Shown piece by piece: positions 22,920 through 38,194 of a stretch of 64,000 nt of DNA. The DNA lies in NCBI RefSeq assembly GCF_022376445.1, contig NW_025955059.1:86507-150506 (forward strand), written 5' to 3'. Origin of the DNA: Fomitopsis serialis (Eukaryota > Basidiomycota > Agaricomycetes > Polyporales > Fomitopsidaceae). The position numbers and the translations under genes are program-made. A model generated the notes under the pieces. It had not been told where the DNA came from and made no database searches. It was given only the letters and a program-made list of their open reading frames with translations. How positions within the stretch are numbered: position 1 is the stretch's first letter; the number at the start of each line of letters is the position of its first letter.

Positions 22920-25116
22920 TTACAAACATACATACATACTGCCCTTTGCCCGATCCCACGCTGATTCAAGAGTCCGCCTATTCCTAGTGTCGGCAATGAT
23001 CTTGAGTGCGGCGTTGAGCCTCATACGCATCTCCCCGCCTCTCTCCGGGTCTGTCCACGTTCGTCTTCTCGCGTTGCGCCATGCGTCCAGAACGAGCCTA
23101 TCACCATCGAACTCGACGCCAAGCCCATCGTCCTGGCCGAAGCCCAAGAGGGCAATGGAGTCGCGAAGGTCATCGAACGTGTACCGATGGCGTTTGCGCT
23201 CGTCGTGGATCAACTGCTGGAGTGGCGGCGAGGCTTTGCCGACGTTCGCAAGCATCTGAACGATCTGGCAAAATTTGGTGAAGTACAGCGGCGTCCGCAG
23301 GGGGTCGCAGCGGCACTGCGCCTGATACGCGAAGCCCAGCAGCTCTATGCGAAATGAGCACTATGAAGACTGCCTGTTCTCGTCAACGTACCCCATGTAT
23401 ATGAAGACGGCGTCATGCCGAGAGTTCTCCACGCATCGTCCAAGACACCCAGGTTCACGAGATCGTTAGGCAACAACCCTCGCGGAACTAGACGGGTGTC
23501 AGTATCGGTTAACAGACACAAAACGCTGCTTGCGTACTCTGCTTGACATGAGCGCCGATTTCCTCTTGGTACATCTCCCGGACATCCGTGGCATCTACGC
23601 AAATCACCTGCGAGGAATAGTTGCCAAGATCCCCTTCTGTAACGTGCGTTATTACAATACACGACGCTATGCAGCGAGATACGCACTTGATTTTCGGTAG
23701 ATAGCCAACCAGGCTGATATCTCTACCCACGCACGTAACAGCTTCGCCCGTATGTGCTTTCCCTCAGGAGTCGCGGGATCGATGTTCGGAGGCTGTAAGC
23801 TAAGGTTTTCCACGGCCGAGGACATATTGGCGGTAGTAGCCGTTGACTTCTTGATAGCAGGAAACCCTAGAAGCTCGAATATATTGCGACTTCGGGAGTG
23901 TCAGTACGTGCCAAGTGTCATACCCATGAATACTTACACAGTGTTGTTCCAGCCAAGTTTGTGCTGAAAGCGAGGACGGGTGACGGGCAGCGAACGCTGC
24001 TCGTCTTTCCATAGACGGTTCTCGAGGATGCTGGACGAGGTAAGCGATTGTCACGAGTGTGTATGTGAAGCGGACGCACGTCAACATCGTCTCCCAGGCT
24101 GCCATCACGCTCCCCTTGGGTGTTCGATCGGGAGGAGGGTGGCTCCACTTGTCATGAGTGAAGGCCTGGTGGACGTTGTGAGGGATGACGCCAGGGAGGA
24201 CGTCGGACACCATGCAATACTTGCTGCACTGGCAGCAGAGATACAGATCGAGGAGCCTGGGTGTCTCCTCCTCGTGTCTGAACGGTGTGCTCAGATTTCG
24301 CGAGTCGACGGCGCGCTCATAGCGGTGCCAATGGTGCGTAGCATTCACTTGCGCGAACGGCTGCTCGCCGTCGCCGATGCACGAGGTAGTACCTTTGCGC
24401 CGCGCCGCGTCTGGTAGATTCTCGACTGTGCGTGCGAGAGGCGGGAGGACAGAAGACGAACCCCAGAGGATTAAGACCCAACCATTGTACTCGGCACAGT
24501 AGTAGGAGCGCGCATGAGGGATAGCCATCCGTGCTTCCTCTTGCGACGGCGCAAGCTGTGCGCTGTCAGGAGTGGTAGAGGGAAGGCGAGCCATGACATT
24601 CACAGAGTAAAGAGCATGCTCTGGGTCGTGAATTTCGTCCGCAAGTAAAGGAGGCAGCATACCCGGCCCAGGCCTGGGCTTCGCTTCGTGCACAGCGGGA
24701 TTGTACCAATTGAGCTCCTGGAAATCGTCACGGCCGTCGATGGCTATCTTGTGCGAGTTACCAGATTCTGACCACATATGACCAGACCACTGCGGCCCCC
24801 TGTCCCTGTACGATGACTGGTCCGATACTGACCAGCCTGTTGTGGCATCCTGATACACCTCCGGCCGGCTAGAGGCAAGGCTATCTTCCACGACCTCTGG
24901 CTCACGATATGGCAATGTTGTTAGTGCTGTATTGCCTGTTCGAGATGATCCAGGCCTTGCGGATCCGTGGAATCTCGATGAAGAGACGGGTGCGGTCGGG
25001 GATGCGTTCGTGAGCTGCTGATAGTAATTCGATTGCGAACCATTAGTGAAAAGGGTCGGAAGCCAGGCGGCCCACGCATCAATCCATCGTATAGTCCTCT
25101 GCTGCTCGTTTGTCAT
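22920..25116 (-). pseudogene. UBP2-like ubiquitin protease gene lacking its catalytic domain
   Basis: The N-terminal and middle parts of a UBP2-type deubiquitinase are recognisable: PRPGPGMLPPLLADEIHDPE, AYYCAEYNGWVLILW-like SYYCAEYNGWVLILWGSS, GDGEQPFAQVNATHHWHRYE, DLYLCCQCSKYCMVSDVLPG, FQHKLGWNNTV, IPRGLLPNDLV, AYQAQCRCDPLRTPLYF and YTFDDLRDSIALLGFG. Introns with matching phases occur near 24055-24102, 23510-23560 and 23347-23392. A one-base shift sits at a GGGG run near 23632. The frame then stops at 22920, immediately after a TATG repeat, where homologues continue into the Cys/His-box protease domain. Nothing resembling that domain is present between 22.9 and 19.6 kb. The product, if made, could bind ubiquitin-related partners but not cleave. 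The start at 25116 is tentative. Confidence 0.72.
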
Positions 25117-25728
25117 TGTCGTCAATTCGAGAACAAAATGGCCACAACGAGAGCAGACGACGACAAGAAAGCTTTGAGGAGGCCGGGCAGGCAAACGCGA
25201 ACGAGTCGCGCAGCTCGTCACCACACCCTTCCTATTGCCTTTCTCGGAATGCCCGAGCCATGGCCGCTTATACTGAACGCTCTGCGCGATCGTTCTCGAT
25301 CGTGGACCCGAAGTTGATCACACGAATATACATATGTTTGTGCCACATATATGCTCGTGATGACTCCATTCAGGCATCACAAAACCATGGTTACCAGCAG
25401 GGCAGACAGGAGTAAAATATGACCTGAGTCTGCAGAAAGTGGTTCAACATCCTCATTCGATCCGAGAAAGTTACAGTCACAGCATTGGTACCTGAAAAGC
25501 GACAACAACGACAACACGAATACAGAAAGCTACACAGACACGGATGCAAACTCGAGATCCCACCAAGTACAGGATCCGATCCAAAGCGGAGGCGATCAAA
25601 GTGCTCCTAAGTACATAGTATCACTGGGCCAGTCGTCTGGACCAGCGACAAGTACAGTTATATGAGTACAACGGCCTATGCGTCCAAACGTGAACACTAA
25701 CCATCGAGTATCTGAAGATAGGCTTTGA

Positions 25729-27243
25729 CTAGCCAGAATGGACATAGGACCAACGGCTCGTGCGATCGCACCTATTATGCAATGCATCAACATTGAACGA
25801 ATCGAAGACATCACGACCCGGACAATGACTTACCCTGCGCTTCCACGCACGGCGCGCACTCGCCGAGTAGGGATGGTGGCGTGGCGAAGGTGTAGGGTTA
25901 AACGACGGGACTTTCGGCATTTCAGCTCGTAGAACTGTGTGTTGACGGGTGGAGTTGCGAAAGCCTCGTACTCCGCGGTCATCTTGTACTCGACCGGGTA
26001 CGATGAGGTGTCGTAAGTGTATCTTCTAAAGCTGCGTGAGGCAGCCACGAGGCTGCGTCTGGTTGCTCTTCCGCGCCGTAATTCGCATCCGTGGATAATT
26101 ACATGTATGGGTGCGGCAGTAAATTGTCGAAGGAAGGTTTCAAGGGGCGACACTCACCGGCTGTAGCCGTCTTTTGGGCGCGCATGCGAAGATACATATG
26201 AATACCTGTACAATTGGGCAAACTTGAACTACCGTCACAGTGACAGCCGAGAGCTTCTGCACCATAGGAACTACTTACAAAGGCAGCCGCCTATGAAGCA
26301 CACCGTGCAGGGCGCAATCGATCGAATGGCCGCAGTTGCTCACCGTGCCTTAGGTATGGTGAGTGCGATTGCTGGCGAATGCTACGCGGAAGGTAGAGGG
26401 GCCGGCTTTCGACGTCTCGGTCAGATGTTGGCCCAAGTCTGACACCACTGTGACGTAAAAAAACAGCCGGCGTTCGCTCAGCGGGCGCAACTGCTCGCTG
26501 GCGGGAACATCGCAGACCCCTAAGTCTGAGTCATATGCAAGCGAGAATGTCAGTAGGATCAGGACGAGTAATACAATTACACTTACAAGTTACCCCATGT
26601 AGATCATGCCCGCGCCGGATCGACTCGGACTGGAGAATCCCAGAGCTGTCAGTGTAACTCGGCTTCGAAACCCAAGAACCATGACATTGCCTTACCTTAT
26701 CTTTAGGTAATGAGGTGGCACAGTGGCTGTCATATTTGATGTAAAAAGTGAGCATAGATTCTTCTCGGCTGACCACTGATTGCGACCTCTACCACATGCC
26801 CGCCTAGGGTGGCATGTTTGCCTCGAGGCAAGTCAACTCCGAGGGGCTTGACACTTGTACTGACACTCACTGCGGCTTCCAAGGCGCATCGATCTTGCAC
26901 CACTCCATCGCAGGCGTCCACTAATACCGTCCGAAGTTGTTGCTGCAGCCTTACTGGTATTGTCAATGTTATTTCGTACTGAACCTTAGCAGCGGACCCG
27001 CACTCACAGCATATCTCATCTGCAGAATCAGATCGGACGGCGGCGCAGAGCGCATCACCAGCCTCGAGTTCGACAGCGGGAAGCCTCTTCGGCAATTGAT
27101 ATGCCGGCATCCTTCGAGACCCAAGTTCGCGGCCGCCAAAAAAATCGAAGCGCGACTTGTCTTCTGACATCGCCCCGGATTCTTTGCACGAGGAACCACA
27201 TGAGCGCAGCTATTTGGTATTTCCAAGTCGTCTTACGTCCCAT
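25729..27243 (-). other. possible spliced gene, unrecognised
   Basis: Several minus-strand frames with plausible donors and acceptors (for example near 26696, 26583 and 27000) follow each other here. Examples are AAKVQYEITLTIPVRLQQQL, LPRGKHATLGGHVVEV and YPVEYKMTAEYEAFATPP. An arrestin-like beta-strand protein was considered because of VQYEITLTI, but no second arrestin motif supports it. I cannot build one continuous model. It may be a real gene with sequence errors, or a decayed one. Confidence 0.25.
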
Positions 27244-27815
27244 TCACGCCGCGTTCATTCTATGGTCTGTCTGAGCATCGCCCGCTAGGTCTTGTACAAT
27301 ACCGCTTACCTTTACGACACCCAACTACCTGCTTTTGCCCCTATTTTTGTAGGGACATATACCCAAGTACATCACCGACGGTCAGGTTCGTACCGATACG
27401 CTTGCATAATCGCGATGGTTGCATGGCCATTTTAGGCGAACGCCAGGCGGAACACAACGGACTCATAACGCGCCGGATGCTTGTTGACTTCAGATTGCTA
27501 TATTCGGAGTCAGAACCCCAGACATGCAATCACATCTTCTGCAACGGTCTCCCTGCTTCATAGTGTGTGAGACGGGTCCGTAGAACAGATATGCAACGGG
27601 ACTCACCTAGCGCAGATTGAGCGAGCAAGCATCCGATAGCAATCGTTTTCTTCACAGCCTCTTCGTTCGTCCTGAAGGACGGGTTCACCTCCTGTGTACC
27701 GATAAGTTCGGATCCGCAGGACCTCATCTAATCTGCACCTCACAATAATTTTCATTGCGACGAGACAACCCGTCTCGTAGGTCGCCTCGTAGATAGTGCT
27801 CCTCCCTAAACGTCA

Positions 27816-28541
27816 GCCCACCACGCACCTATACAGCGCCTTCGTTCCACTACACCCGACATCGCTCGCCAGCCTATCGCTCACCAGCGTCCTTATGCTG
27901 GGTGCGACCGTCGGCATAAACGTGTTTACATCAAAGGTCAGATGCACGGACTCGTCTCTTGGGGTTGACACAGTCGAGCGAGGTCGAGCGCCATCTCGAG
28001 GACCCTCCCAATGCACCACTGGTTGACCTCGTGCATAGAAAACGTGTGCTTCTAGCCCGCGTCGACGTCACACAGGCGAATGTAGACGAGGCGGTGCGCC
28101 TGGACGAGCGGGCGCAACCAACTGAACTCGGAAACATTGGAGCCGAGTGTAGACTCCCCGTTTGTCAGTACGCAACATCGCGCGGGGAATGTGCCGCTTA
28201 TGCAGTCAATTCGTTCCCGAGATAGTGCGCATGACTTGGGGGCAGAAACAGCTCAGCTGAAGTATGCAATCCGCTTCCAAATCTACCTACCTAGGGGTGT
28301 GATCGCCGTCGAGGGTAAAGACGACTGTCTGCTTCGCGTGACCCTTCGCGACAGCGTCGCAAACACGAGAGGCGAGGCCGGGGTTCTTCACCTTGCGGAT
28401 AAAAGGACAGTTGAGTTTGCCCATTTCCTCGAACCTTCCAGCCGAGCCTGGCGAGCTATTCGTAGAGGCCGGCTTCGACGAGACGGACGGACTGAATGGG
28501 CATTCGATCCCAGGACTTCGTTCGGGTAGGCTGACAGGCAC
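27816..28541 (-). pseudogene. arginase pseudogene
   Basis: Fragments of fungal arginase occur in order on the minus strand but in different frames. They are VRLVEAGLYE, VKNPGLASRVCDAVAKGHAK with FTLDGDH (the GGDHS metal-site block, its second Gly lost), LVYIRLCDVDAG, FSMHEVNQWCIGRVLEMALD, and HLTFDVNTFMPTVAPS (normally SFDVDALDP with two metal-binding Asp). An amber TAG replaces the Glu codon after CDVDAG, metal ligands are altered (FDVN for FDVD), and several frame changes separate the blocks. Arginase hydrolyses arginine to ornithine and urea using two Mn ions; this copy cannot. Because substitutions as well as indels are involved, this is true decay and not a base-calling artefact. A functional CAR1 is presumably elsewhere in the genome. 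Confidence 0.82.
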
Positions 28542-31172
<2,631 letters not shown>

Positions 31173-31779
31173 AGTACAAAGTAATTCCCAAGGAAAGGTC
31201 TCGCTATACCGTTGTCTCATCGTGAACTCGTATCGACGCAACTCGTGTGGGCAGCGGCACAGGAACTGTCGTCCTTTGCCGCATCCGACAAGAATCGTCG
31301 CCATGCGGGTGAGAGAAGACCGGCGCGTTCCACGACTTTACATGAGTACAGTTACTTCTGCTCACGATGGTGTACGAACGGGCACGTATCGTCTTCACAA
31401 CACTTGCGGGGCAACACTGATGTTGAAGGTGAAACGTCGATAGGCCGATGCTCCTTTCGCCCCCACCACTCACGGCTAGGGCGTGGCGGAGCTGGCTCGA
31501 CGGGACCTGTGCGTACACTCCAGACACTTCACTTGTCAAGGCTGCTGCTGAGGCTCGATGCATCACCAAATTGAGAGTATGAACAGGAAACACGTTATGC
31601 GTCGATTAAACAGACCACCTCCAGAGGATATAAATCTACTGTTCCTGATGCTTACACGCGATTACAGAGATTAGGTATATAGTGTCCACCAAAGAAAAAA
31701 AAATCCAGACAACCAATCACAGAACGGAGCGCGCACGAAGACAGTAGCCGGCCTGGTCGGCGCATGGAGGACGACGACA
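31173..31779. other. convergent intergenic region
   Basis: About 600 bases between the ADE12 stop and the stop of the minus-strand zinc-finger gene. Short frames only; no gene recognised. Confidence 0.4.
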
Positions 31780-33340
31780 TTACTCGTCCGACCTTGAGAT
31801 GCCGAGCAAGTGGAACAGACCACCTTCACCGACGCACTCGTTACCCTCGTTCCTCACATGCCTGAGCAGCGCATCACGCCTGCTGAAGCCCTTGAAGCAT
31901 CCGCCCACCATCTCCCGACCGTTGAACATCTTCTTCGGCGCCTTGTCCAGTCCTCGATCTTGTACTCTCTCCCTCCTCCACCGGCACACCGCAACAGACC
32001 CACTTCTCGTGGCTGATGTTGTATCGGTGCGACTCCATATGCCGCCGCATGTCCGGCACCCGCCGTTTCTTCTGCACGTAGGAGCAGCCCACCGGGCACT
32101 CCTTCGACGTACCACTCAAGAACCGCTGCTCCGCGAGTCGGTAATCTTCATCACTTATCCTGATCTGCCTGTTACGGGCGCGAGGTGCGCCTCTGCAACG
32201 TTGCGGTCCAGAGGACGGCGCCGACGACAAGCTGGACTCCGAGAAGTTCGAGGGCGCAGGTGAGTGTCGCGGTGGCTGCCGCGAGCGTGCGGCGAGTGAA
32301 GTGGACGCCGATGAGCGAGGATAAGGTTGATAACGTGGTTTATGGTTGGTTGGAGGGGGTGATGGGACGAACTCGTCATCTGTCGCGTTCGCCTCGCTCT
32401 CGACGGAAGACTCGTGCTCGGCGTACGTTCGAATCGTCTTCGCGGCACGCATGCGGCTTGCACGAGGAAGAAGGGGCTCTTCGGGAGCGATCTCGACGGG
32501 TGGCGGACGGCGCGGTGTGCGGGAAGCCGTAGGGTTACGGCGAGGAGCTGGTCTGTTGCGTGGCAAACGAACGGAGTGAAGAGGTATGGACACAGATGAT
32601 GCTTCGGAATTCTGGCGTGGAGAGCGAGACGTCGCCGGAGAAGGTGGCTTCTCGTACGGCGAGTAACGGCGCTTCGGTGTCGCTCTGTGACTCGAGGGGC
32701 CTGCCCGGCGACTAGGCGGGGTGGAGGAGGGCAGGTATGGTGGGTCGGCAACGGCGGGATTCGGGCTAAAGTGCCATGTAAGCCAAATGGCATCTAATGA
32801 TGGTCATACTGATACGCACCTCCTGCCTGCAGGTTTGAGCCATGCCTGATCACCATTTGTATCCCATTGGTCCTGCTGAGCAGGGCCGACCTCAGAGCTC
32901 GAGCTCGAACCCGAGCGTGATCCGGACTTAGAAGAAGATGAACTTGAACCCGAACTAGAGCCCGAAGACACGTCTGCGTCTGAGGCCGACTCTGAGCCGG
33001 AGTCAGAACTGGATCTCGAGTTGCCGCGAGAGCGACCGCTCGGAGCAGAACTCTTGCTAAACCTGGACTGCGCCTGTTGGCTTGTTGTACGAGAGTGCGA
33101 GAGCGGGCGAGGGACATAGGAAAGGTCTGCCTTGCCTGAGCCTTCTGGAGTTGGTTGAGTGTTGTCCTCTTCGTCGGAACTGCTACTTTCTTCGGTACTC
33201 CAGTCGGTGGTGGTGTGCGTGCGTGCGTTCTCCGAGTCGCTGCGAGAGTGCGCGTCGACAGGGTGATCGTCGGAAGAGTGAGTACGCGAGGTGCACGCGA
33301 CGAGGTTGGAAAGATGTCGCCCGGCGCCGAATATAGCCAT
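31780..33340 (-). CDS. C2H2-like zinc-finger protein with serine/arginine-rich N-terminus
   Basis: Begins [10 protein letters not shown] at 33340 (an in-frame ATG at 33460 is an alternative). The N-terminal half is rich in Ser, Asp and Arg with long Ser runs ([16 protein letters not shown]). A 54-nt intron (about 32764-32817) joins it to a proline/arginine-rich middle. The C-terminus holds paired Cys/His elements: [20 protein letters not shown] with MESH, WVCCGVP, and [16 protein letters not shown] with a final C. This arrangement, with one degenerate finger followed by [10 protein letters not shown], is common in basidiomycete regulators and suggests nucleic-acid binding. Two single-base breaks (about 32010 and 31965), each repaired by adding one base, separate the fingers. 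No target can be inferred. Confidence 0.65.
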
Positions 33341-33460
33341 GCTGATAGCGCGTTGATGTTTCTGGGGTCGAGTATGCGCTACACACAGGGGGATCGTTGA
33401 AGACCTGCAGGCTGGACGAGGGACAGGGGGCAGCAGACTGAGAGCGGACGAGTGGCACAT

Positions 33461-33995
33461 CGTGCCTGGCTTTTATGGCTAGAGGCATGATAGAGCGAGC
33501 GAAGGACAAAGAGACAAAGAGTGCAATTGACGGCCTTTGACGACGTGCTTTGTCCCGTCTGCTCGCCCGCTGCAAGGGCAAAGCGTGATCTGAGATGGTT
33601 CCTCCGCGTGCAAGATCGGCGATCGAGGACAAAGCAACGGAGTGGCTCACCGTCACTGGCCGCCACTTATCCATCTGCCCCGCCACTCACCCATGCTGTC
33701 CTAACGGCCCTTCGACGCGTGTATCAGCTCGGAATCAACCACGACGGAAGCAAAACAGACGGCCCACCGGGACGTCGGAGGGACATAGCGACTCGGCCAT
33801 GACCCGGTGACGCCGATCTCGTGCTGGGACCGTTCGGCGTTGCCAGTGGCGCACTCTAGAAGGAAAATAAGCATTGTGTTGTGTATACTTAGGGACGTTC
33901 TTCGCGTCCGACCGAAAAAAAAGAAGCAGCCATCAATTGTCAAAGAGAGCTTGGACGCAAGCAGAGGGTACAGAGGTATGCCCAACCTGAGGAAT
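33461..33995. other. intergenic, no gene recognised
   Basis: About 530 bases between the 3' end of VPS11 (right) and the 5' end of the zinc-finger gene (left), both on the minus strand. Should hold the zinc-finger promoter. No coding signal seen. Confidence 0.4.
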
Positions 33996-36900
33996 CTACG
34001 CGCTGACATCCTCAAGTCTCGCAGCGTTGAGCGATCCTCGCCCAAAGCCTGCTGCAAGCGCAGAAAACCCACCCTCCCGAACCTCCTGCAGGAACAAGTC
34101 GTGCTGATCCGCCAACCGCTCATTGTTTCGTCTGATCTCCTTGATAATACCATGCGAACGGGCGCAGTTGGGACACTCGGTCTCGTGCTCGCCCAAACAT
34201 CTACGGCACATAACGCGAACGTGGGTGAGCAAAATGCATGGAAGATACGGTCGCCGAAATCAGCGACAACGAGTGCGGCCCAGAGCTGAGGAACGTACCG
34301 TTGGTGGTAGCTGTGGTTGCACATGAAGTGCACGCTTGGAAGATCGAGCTGGCCTTGACACGCAGAACATTGAGTGACGTGGAATACCCGAGGATGATCA
34401 GGGTCAGATAGCTCCTCGACTTGTCGCAACTTGACTTGGGTCTCTGCGCGGTATGAGTCGATAAGCTGCTGATCCTATACCAGGTTTGAGTATCAGAATA
34501 GAGCCCTTAATATTGACTGCGAAGACTCACCGTTCGCACCTCCTCTTGCCCTTGCCTGATTCTCGCCATCAGCCAGTCCTTAACCAGACCCACGCTCGTC
34601 ACACCGTTCCGACTGAGTACCTGCACGACGCTTAAGGGCTGCATGATGTTATTTTCTTCGACGACCTTCAACACGCGCTGCAAGTCCTCCGTATGACGCG
34701 AGAGCAGTTCTGGTGACGACGTCAGGAAGCGGAGTACCAGCGGATATAGCCCAGGATGTTCATCGCCATAATTGTCGAGCGCCCGTACAATCTCGGCAGA
34801 GGCTTCGGGTCGCCATTGCGGTGTGCCTCCATCCAGTGACGGACGATATCTTCATGCATGCCCGCCCGCTCCCACAGAAGAACCAGTCCGGGGGCAAATG
34901 AGCGCGTTGAACAAAGGATCAGAGCATGAGTCGGATCGTAAGGGATGTCCGTGCTGCGTAGAACACGTAGCGCTTTTTCAACGTCGTCCGTATGACCCAG
35001 GTACAGTTCAAGCAGAGTGTTCCAAACCGCGATCTGGTCCTGGTTTTCAAGAACCTCGTCGGCGTTTGGGTCGGCTTCGACCGACTGGGGCGCGACGCTG
35101 ACGTCCACGCTCTGCCCCCAACGTTTGAGCGCCACGGCTTCAAGAAAACGCACGAAGTGGTCTCTGTGGTCTATAAAGTGGGCAAAGTAGAGCCGTGGCG
35201 AAGGACGCTTGACTCCGTCTGATCGCGTCTTTGCAACAGATAGTACCGTAGGCGTCGCAGGAGGAGGGGTGGACGCTCTCGATGTCTCGGGAGCAGAGTC
35301 GCGTCCAGATATCACTGCAGGCCTAGCAGTCATAGTAGAAGCAGACGACGGCGGCACATTCTCTGAAGCCTGCGCTGGTGTCGCTGAACGGTTCAGAGCG
35401 AGGTAGGAGAGATATGAAGGTCCGTTGCTACTGGCTTGGCGAATCGGGGTCGCACGCTCCTCGTCTTCGTCGAACCTGAGTGGGACAAGACTGGTACAGA
35501 TGTCAATCAGTAGTTGTGTCGTCTCCTCCGGTAAATTGTTGAGCATAGCGCGGCCGTATCGAGCAAGGTTTGCCTCCGCCTACGAGACGTATCGGTGAGT
35601 GGGTGCTGCTTGTTTGGACATAAACACGTACAGCCTCGGTCCCTAGCTTCCTTAGATACAAGAGAGCATCCTTGTGTTTCCCTGCGTCCTCGATCTGGAT
35701 TCGAAGGTAGTCCTCATGCCGTTCGTACTTCTTCGCTAGGTATGACGCGTGCTCGAAATAGCCCGCTTGGCGGCAAACACGAATAGCAGTGTCTAGATCG
35801 AACGGCAGCTCGTCCGTCTCACGAGACGCTTCACGCTTGATGAAGCTATCTAGCCTGGATACGTCTTTCAGCTTAGTGTACGTATTCAGCAGGAGCGTTG
35901 TATGGTCCGCATTGGCCCGTCCCTGCGCGTGCAGCTCTTGTAGATACGTGACGAGATTGTGTATTCGCTGGGCATCGAGGAACTGCATGAATGTCAACAG
36001 TTTAGCTGCCACGAGCAACGGCTGTACGTATCTAACTCACCTTCCGAATGACATAGCTCGCCTGGACGTGGCCGATCGTTTTGATGAACTGTTGCATCGC
36101 ACCGTCGTAGTCGCCCTTGGTATACAGATGGTCACCGTATTGTCGGTGGATCTCCGCGACGCTCGCCTCGTCGAGCTGCTGACTCTTCGCTAAATTCAGA
36201 GCAGTGGGGTACAGACCTTTGCGGTACAGCATGTCCAGCTTGACGGGCGTAGGCTTCTCTTCCAAACAAGATAACTACGGGAATTCAGCAAGCCGAACCG
36301 ATCCAGCGCGGAGGCAATTGAACTCACCACTCCATCGTTGGACAGGACGAAGATCTTGTCGAAGGCGAAGATGGCCTCTCGTACGCCTTCGTTGAACGTA
36401 CCGCTGTAGGCGACGAATTTGTTCTCGAGATCAAATACAGCAACTTTCGTGATATCCGCATTGGCAGAGGAGTTCGCTCTGGCGGCGAAGTTGCGTACCG
36501 TCGCCGAAGCAGACGTCACAGTTGGAATGATAGGAGGGGATACAATGACGAGGTAGTTCCGGTGCGTGTGGATAGAAGCCTTGGGACCTGTGAATGTCCA
36601 TAAGCATCAACCATCGCGAGGAGCCGGACAGACCAACCTTCATACGCATAAGACGATCCGCGACTATCCGTACCACAGACGTAGATCGCTTCGTCCTTAG
36701 CCACCACCATGTTTTTGGCGTGTCGATCCATCGTAGCGCAGCCCAGCCCACAGCCAGCCTCGCTCACAACAGTCGGGGCTGCGCCGCTACCCTTACCCGA
36801 TGCCTGATAAGCAAGCACGCGATTGAGAGTGACGATAAGAGGTAGACGTTCTGCGTCTCCTCGTCGGGCTCGCGGAAGCCGAGACCTGTAACAGGCTCGG

Positions 36901-37611
36901 CTGGAGATTCGTGTACTGTGCGTGGCTTGGGTAGTGCCGTGAGCGAAGTGGAGCCAGAGAAGATCGACTGGTCGAGGTGCCGGTAGAGTAGAACTGTCCC
37001 GTCAGCGAGGCCGACAGCGAGATAGGACAGATTGGCTGTAACAGCCATTGTTGACACCTAGTCAGGATGGTTATTGCAGGGCCAGCAGGTACAGCTTGGG
37101 CGACTTACAGGATGAGGTCGGCTGCCGCTCTGGAGCTTTATCGACCGCAACAACACCGGGGTCCCGGTCTTCTTGTCCATCACTTCGAGGTTCCATACCT
37201 TCAAGACAGGGTGTCTGGCAGAGTCTTCCTCCTATGCGTACGTTAGCATGTCGATAATGAGGGATGAGACGGAGTGACGAACCCCCAAGGTGACCAGGAT
37301 GCCCTTCCGCTCAACCATATGTGTCACGCGCCCGCCAGTGTGTGCTATCCAGCTAGTCGTAATTTCGAACTCGCGATTGAGGCTGTAGATGCTTCCATGA
37401 ATATCCGCTACCAAAGGTCCGACCGAGGATGCGGCGACAGTCGATATCTCTGGTGTTTTCTGCGCAGACATGGTTTAGGCTACAGGGGATACGGGCAGAC
37501 GCACCACACACCTTGAAGATCTCGGGCGTGCTGGCCAGGTCGTGAACGTCCTTCACAGGGACCACGTCGAAGAACGTGAATGCCTCCACTAGAAGCGGGC
37601 TTCTGATCATT
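33996..37611 (-). CDS. VPS11: VPS11, HOPS/CORVET core subunit
   Basis: Core class C Vps protein that tethers late endosomes and vacuoles. The N-terminal beta-propeller part shows FFDVVPVKDVHDLASTPEIF, AVGLADGTVLLYRHLDQSIF and GLGCATMDRHAKNM. The alpha-solenoid (clathrin-repeat-like) middle shows KLDMLYRKGLYPTALNLAKS, YGDHLYTKGDYDGAMQQFI and YFEHASYLAKKYERHEDYL. A C-terminal RING-H2 finger follows: CSACQ, FMCNHSYHQR joined across an intron to CLGEHETECPNC, then coiled coil to 33996. About ten introns. The first exon is uncertain; MIRSPLLVEAF at 37611 is one in-frame start but homologues begin close to the FFDVVPVK block, so a short upstream exon is possible. Two one-base breaks (about 34815 in CCC; about 36842 in TT) are each repaired by one base. 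Confidence 0.9.
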
Positions 37612-38194
37612 CCTGGCAATGCTACGGAATCAGATCGCATGTACTCACTGCGGGCGCTGACAGTATAGCAGTGGGCGCGGCCATGATGGTCCGCTAAATA
37701 CGTCTCAGGGAGCACGTTCCTCTCCGCTTTTCTGACTTTAGCTCCCGGAGAGTTTGACAAATGCCTTGTATACGATGTTGCAAGCGGGTTTGAGAGGATG
37801 GAGAAGACGAGAGCTGAATCCCTTGGCAGACGATGGCAAAACAAGAGAGTAGCAAGTGAAGATAGCCTAGGACAGTCCACGTTCGGCTGGCTCGAGATGT
37901 GGGACGACGACCGCCGCTACTTCTGCATCGTGCATGCGAACGCGCCCACCGCGTCGGCGATTCGTCGCGCAGTTGAAACCCCGCTGTAGGCTACATTTGC
38001 ATTGCTTAGAGTTGTCCACTGATGCCGGCCCAAACGGGAAAGTAGGAAACCCCGAGCGCAAAGTGAGGACCGAGTTGGCCCGACGCGAGCAAGCCTCTCC
38101 TTCCTCTCGTCCACATCGTCTGGTGTGTCCTTCTTCCATTCCCTCGTCTACTTCACACAGCTCATACCGTTTTCTGCAAAGACTAGATCCCAAC
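37612..38194. promoter_or_regulatory. divergent promoter region, VPS11 and ATP18
   Basis: 580 bases between the first supported VPS11 coding exon (minus) and the ATP18 start (plus). Both genes must be driven from here. Pyrimidine-rich tracts (TCTCGTCCAC, CCTTCTTCCATTCCCTCG) lie just upstream of ATP18. A short VPS11 5' exon may be hidden in this interval. Confidence 0.5.

Noticed and set aside
25729..27243. Arrestin-like protein
   Set aside because: Only one strand-like segment (VQYEITLTI) fits; no second motif and no continuous model.
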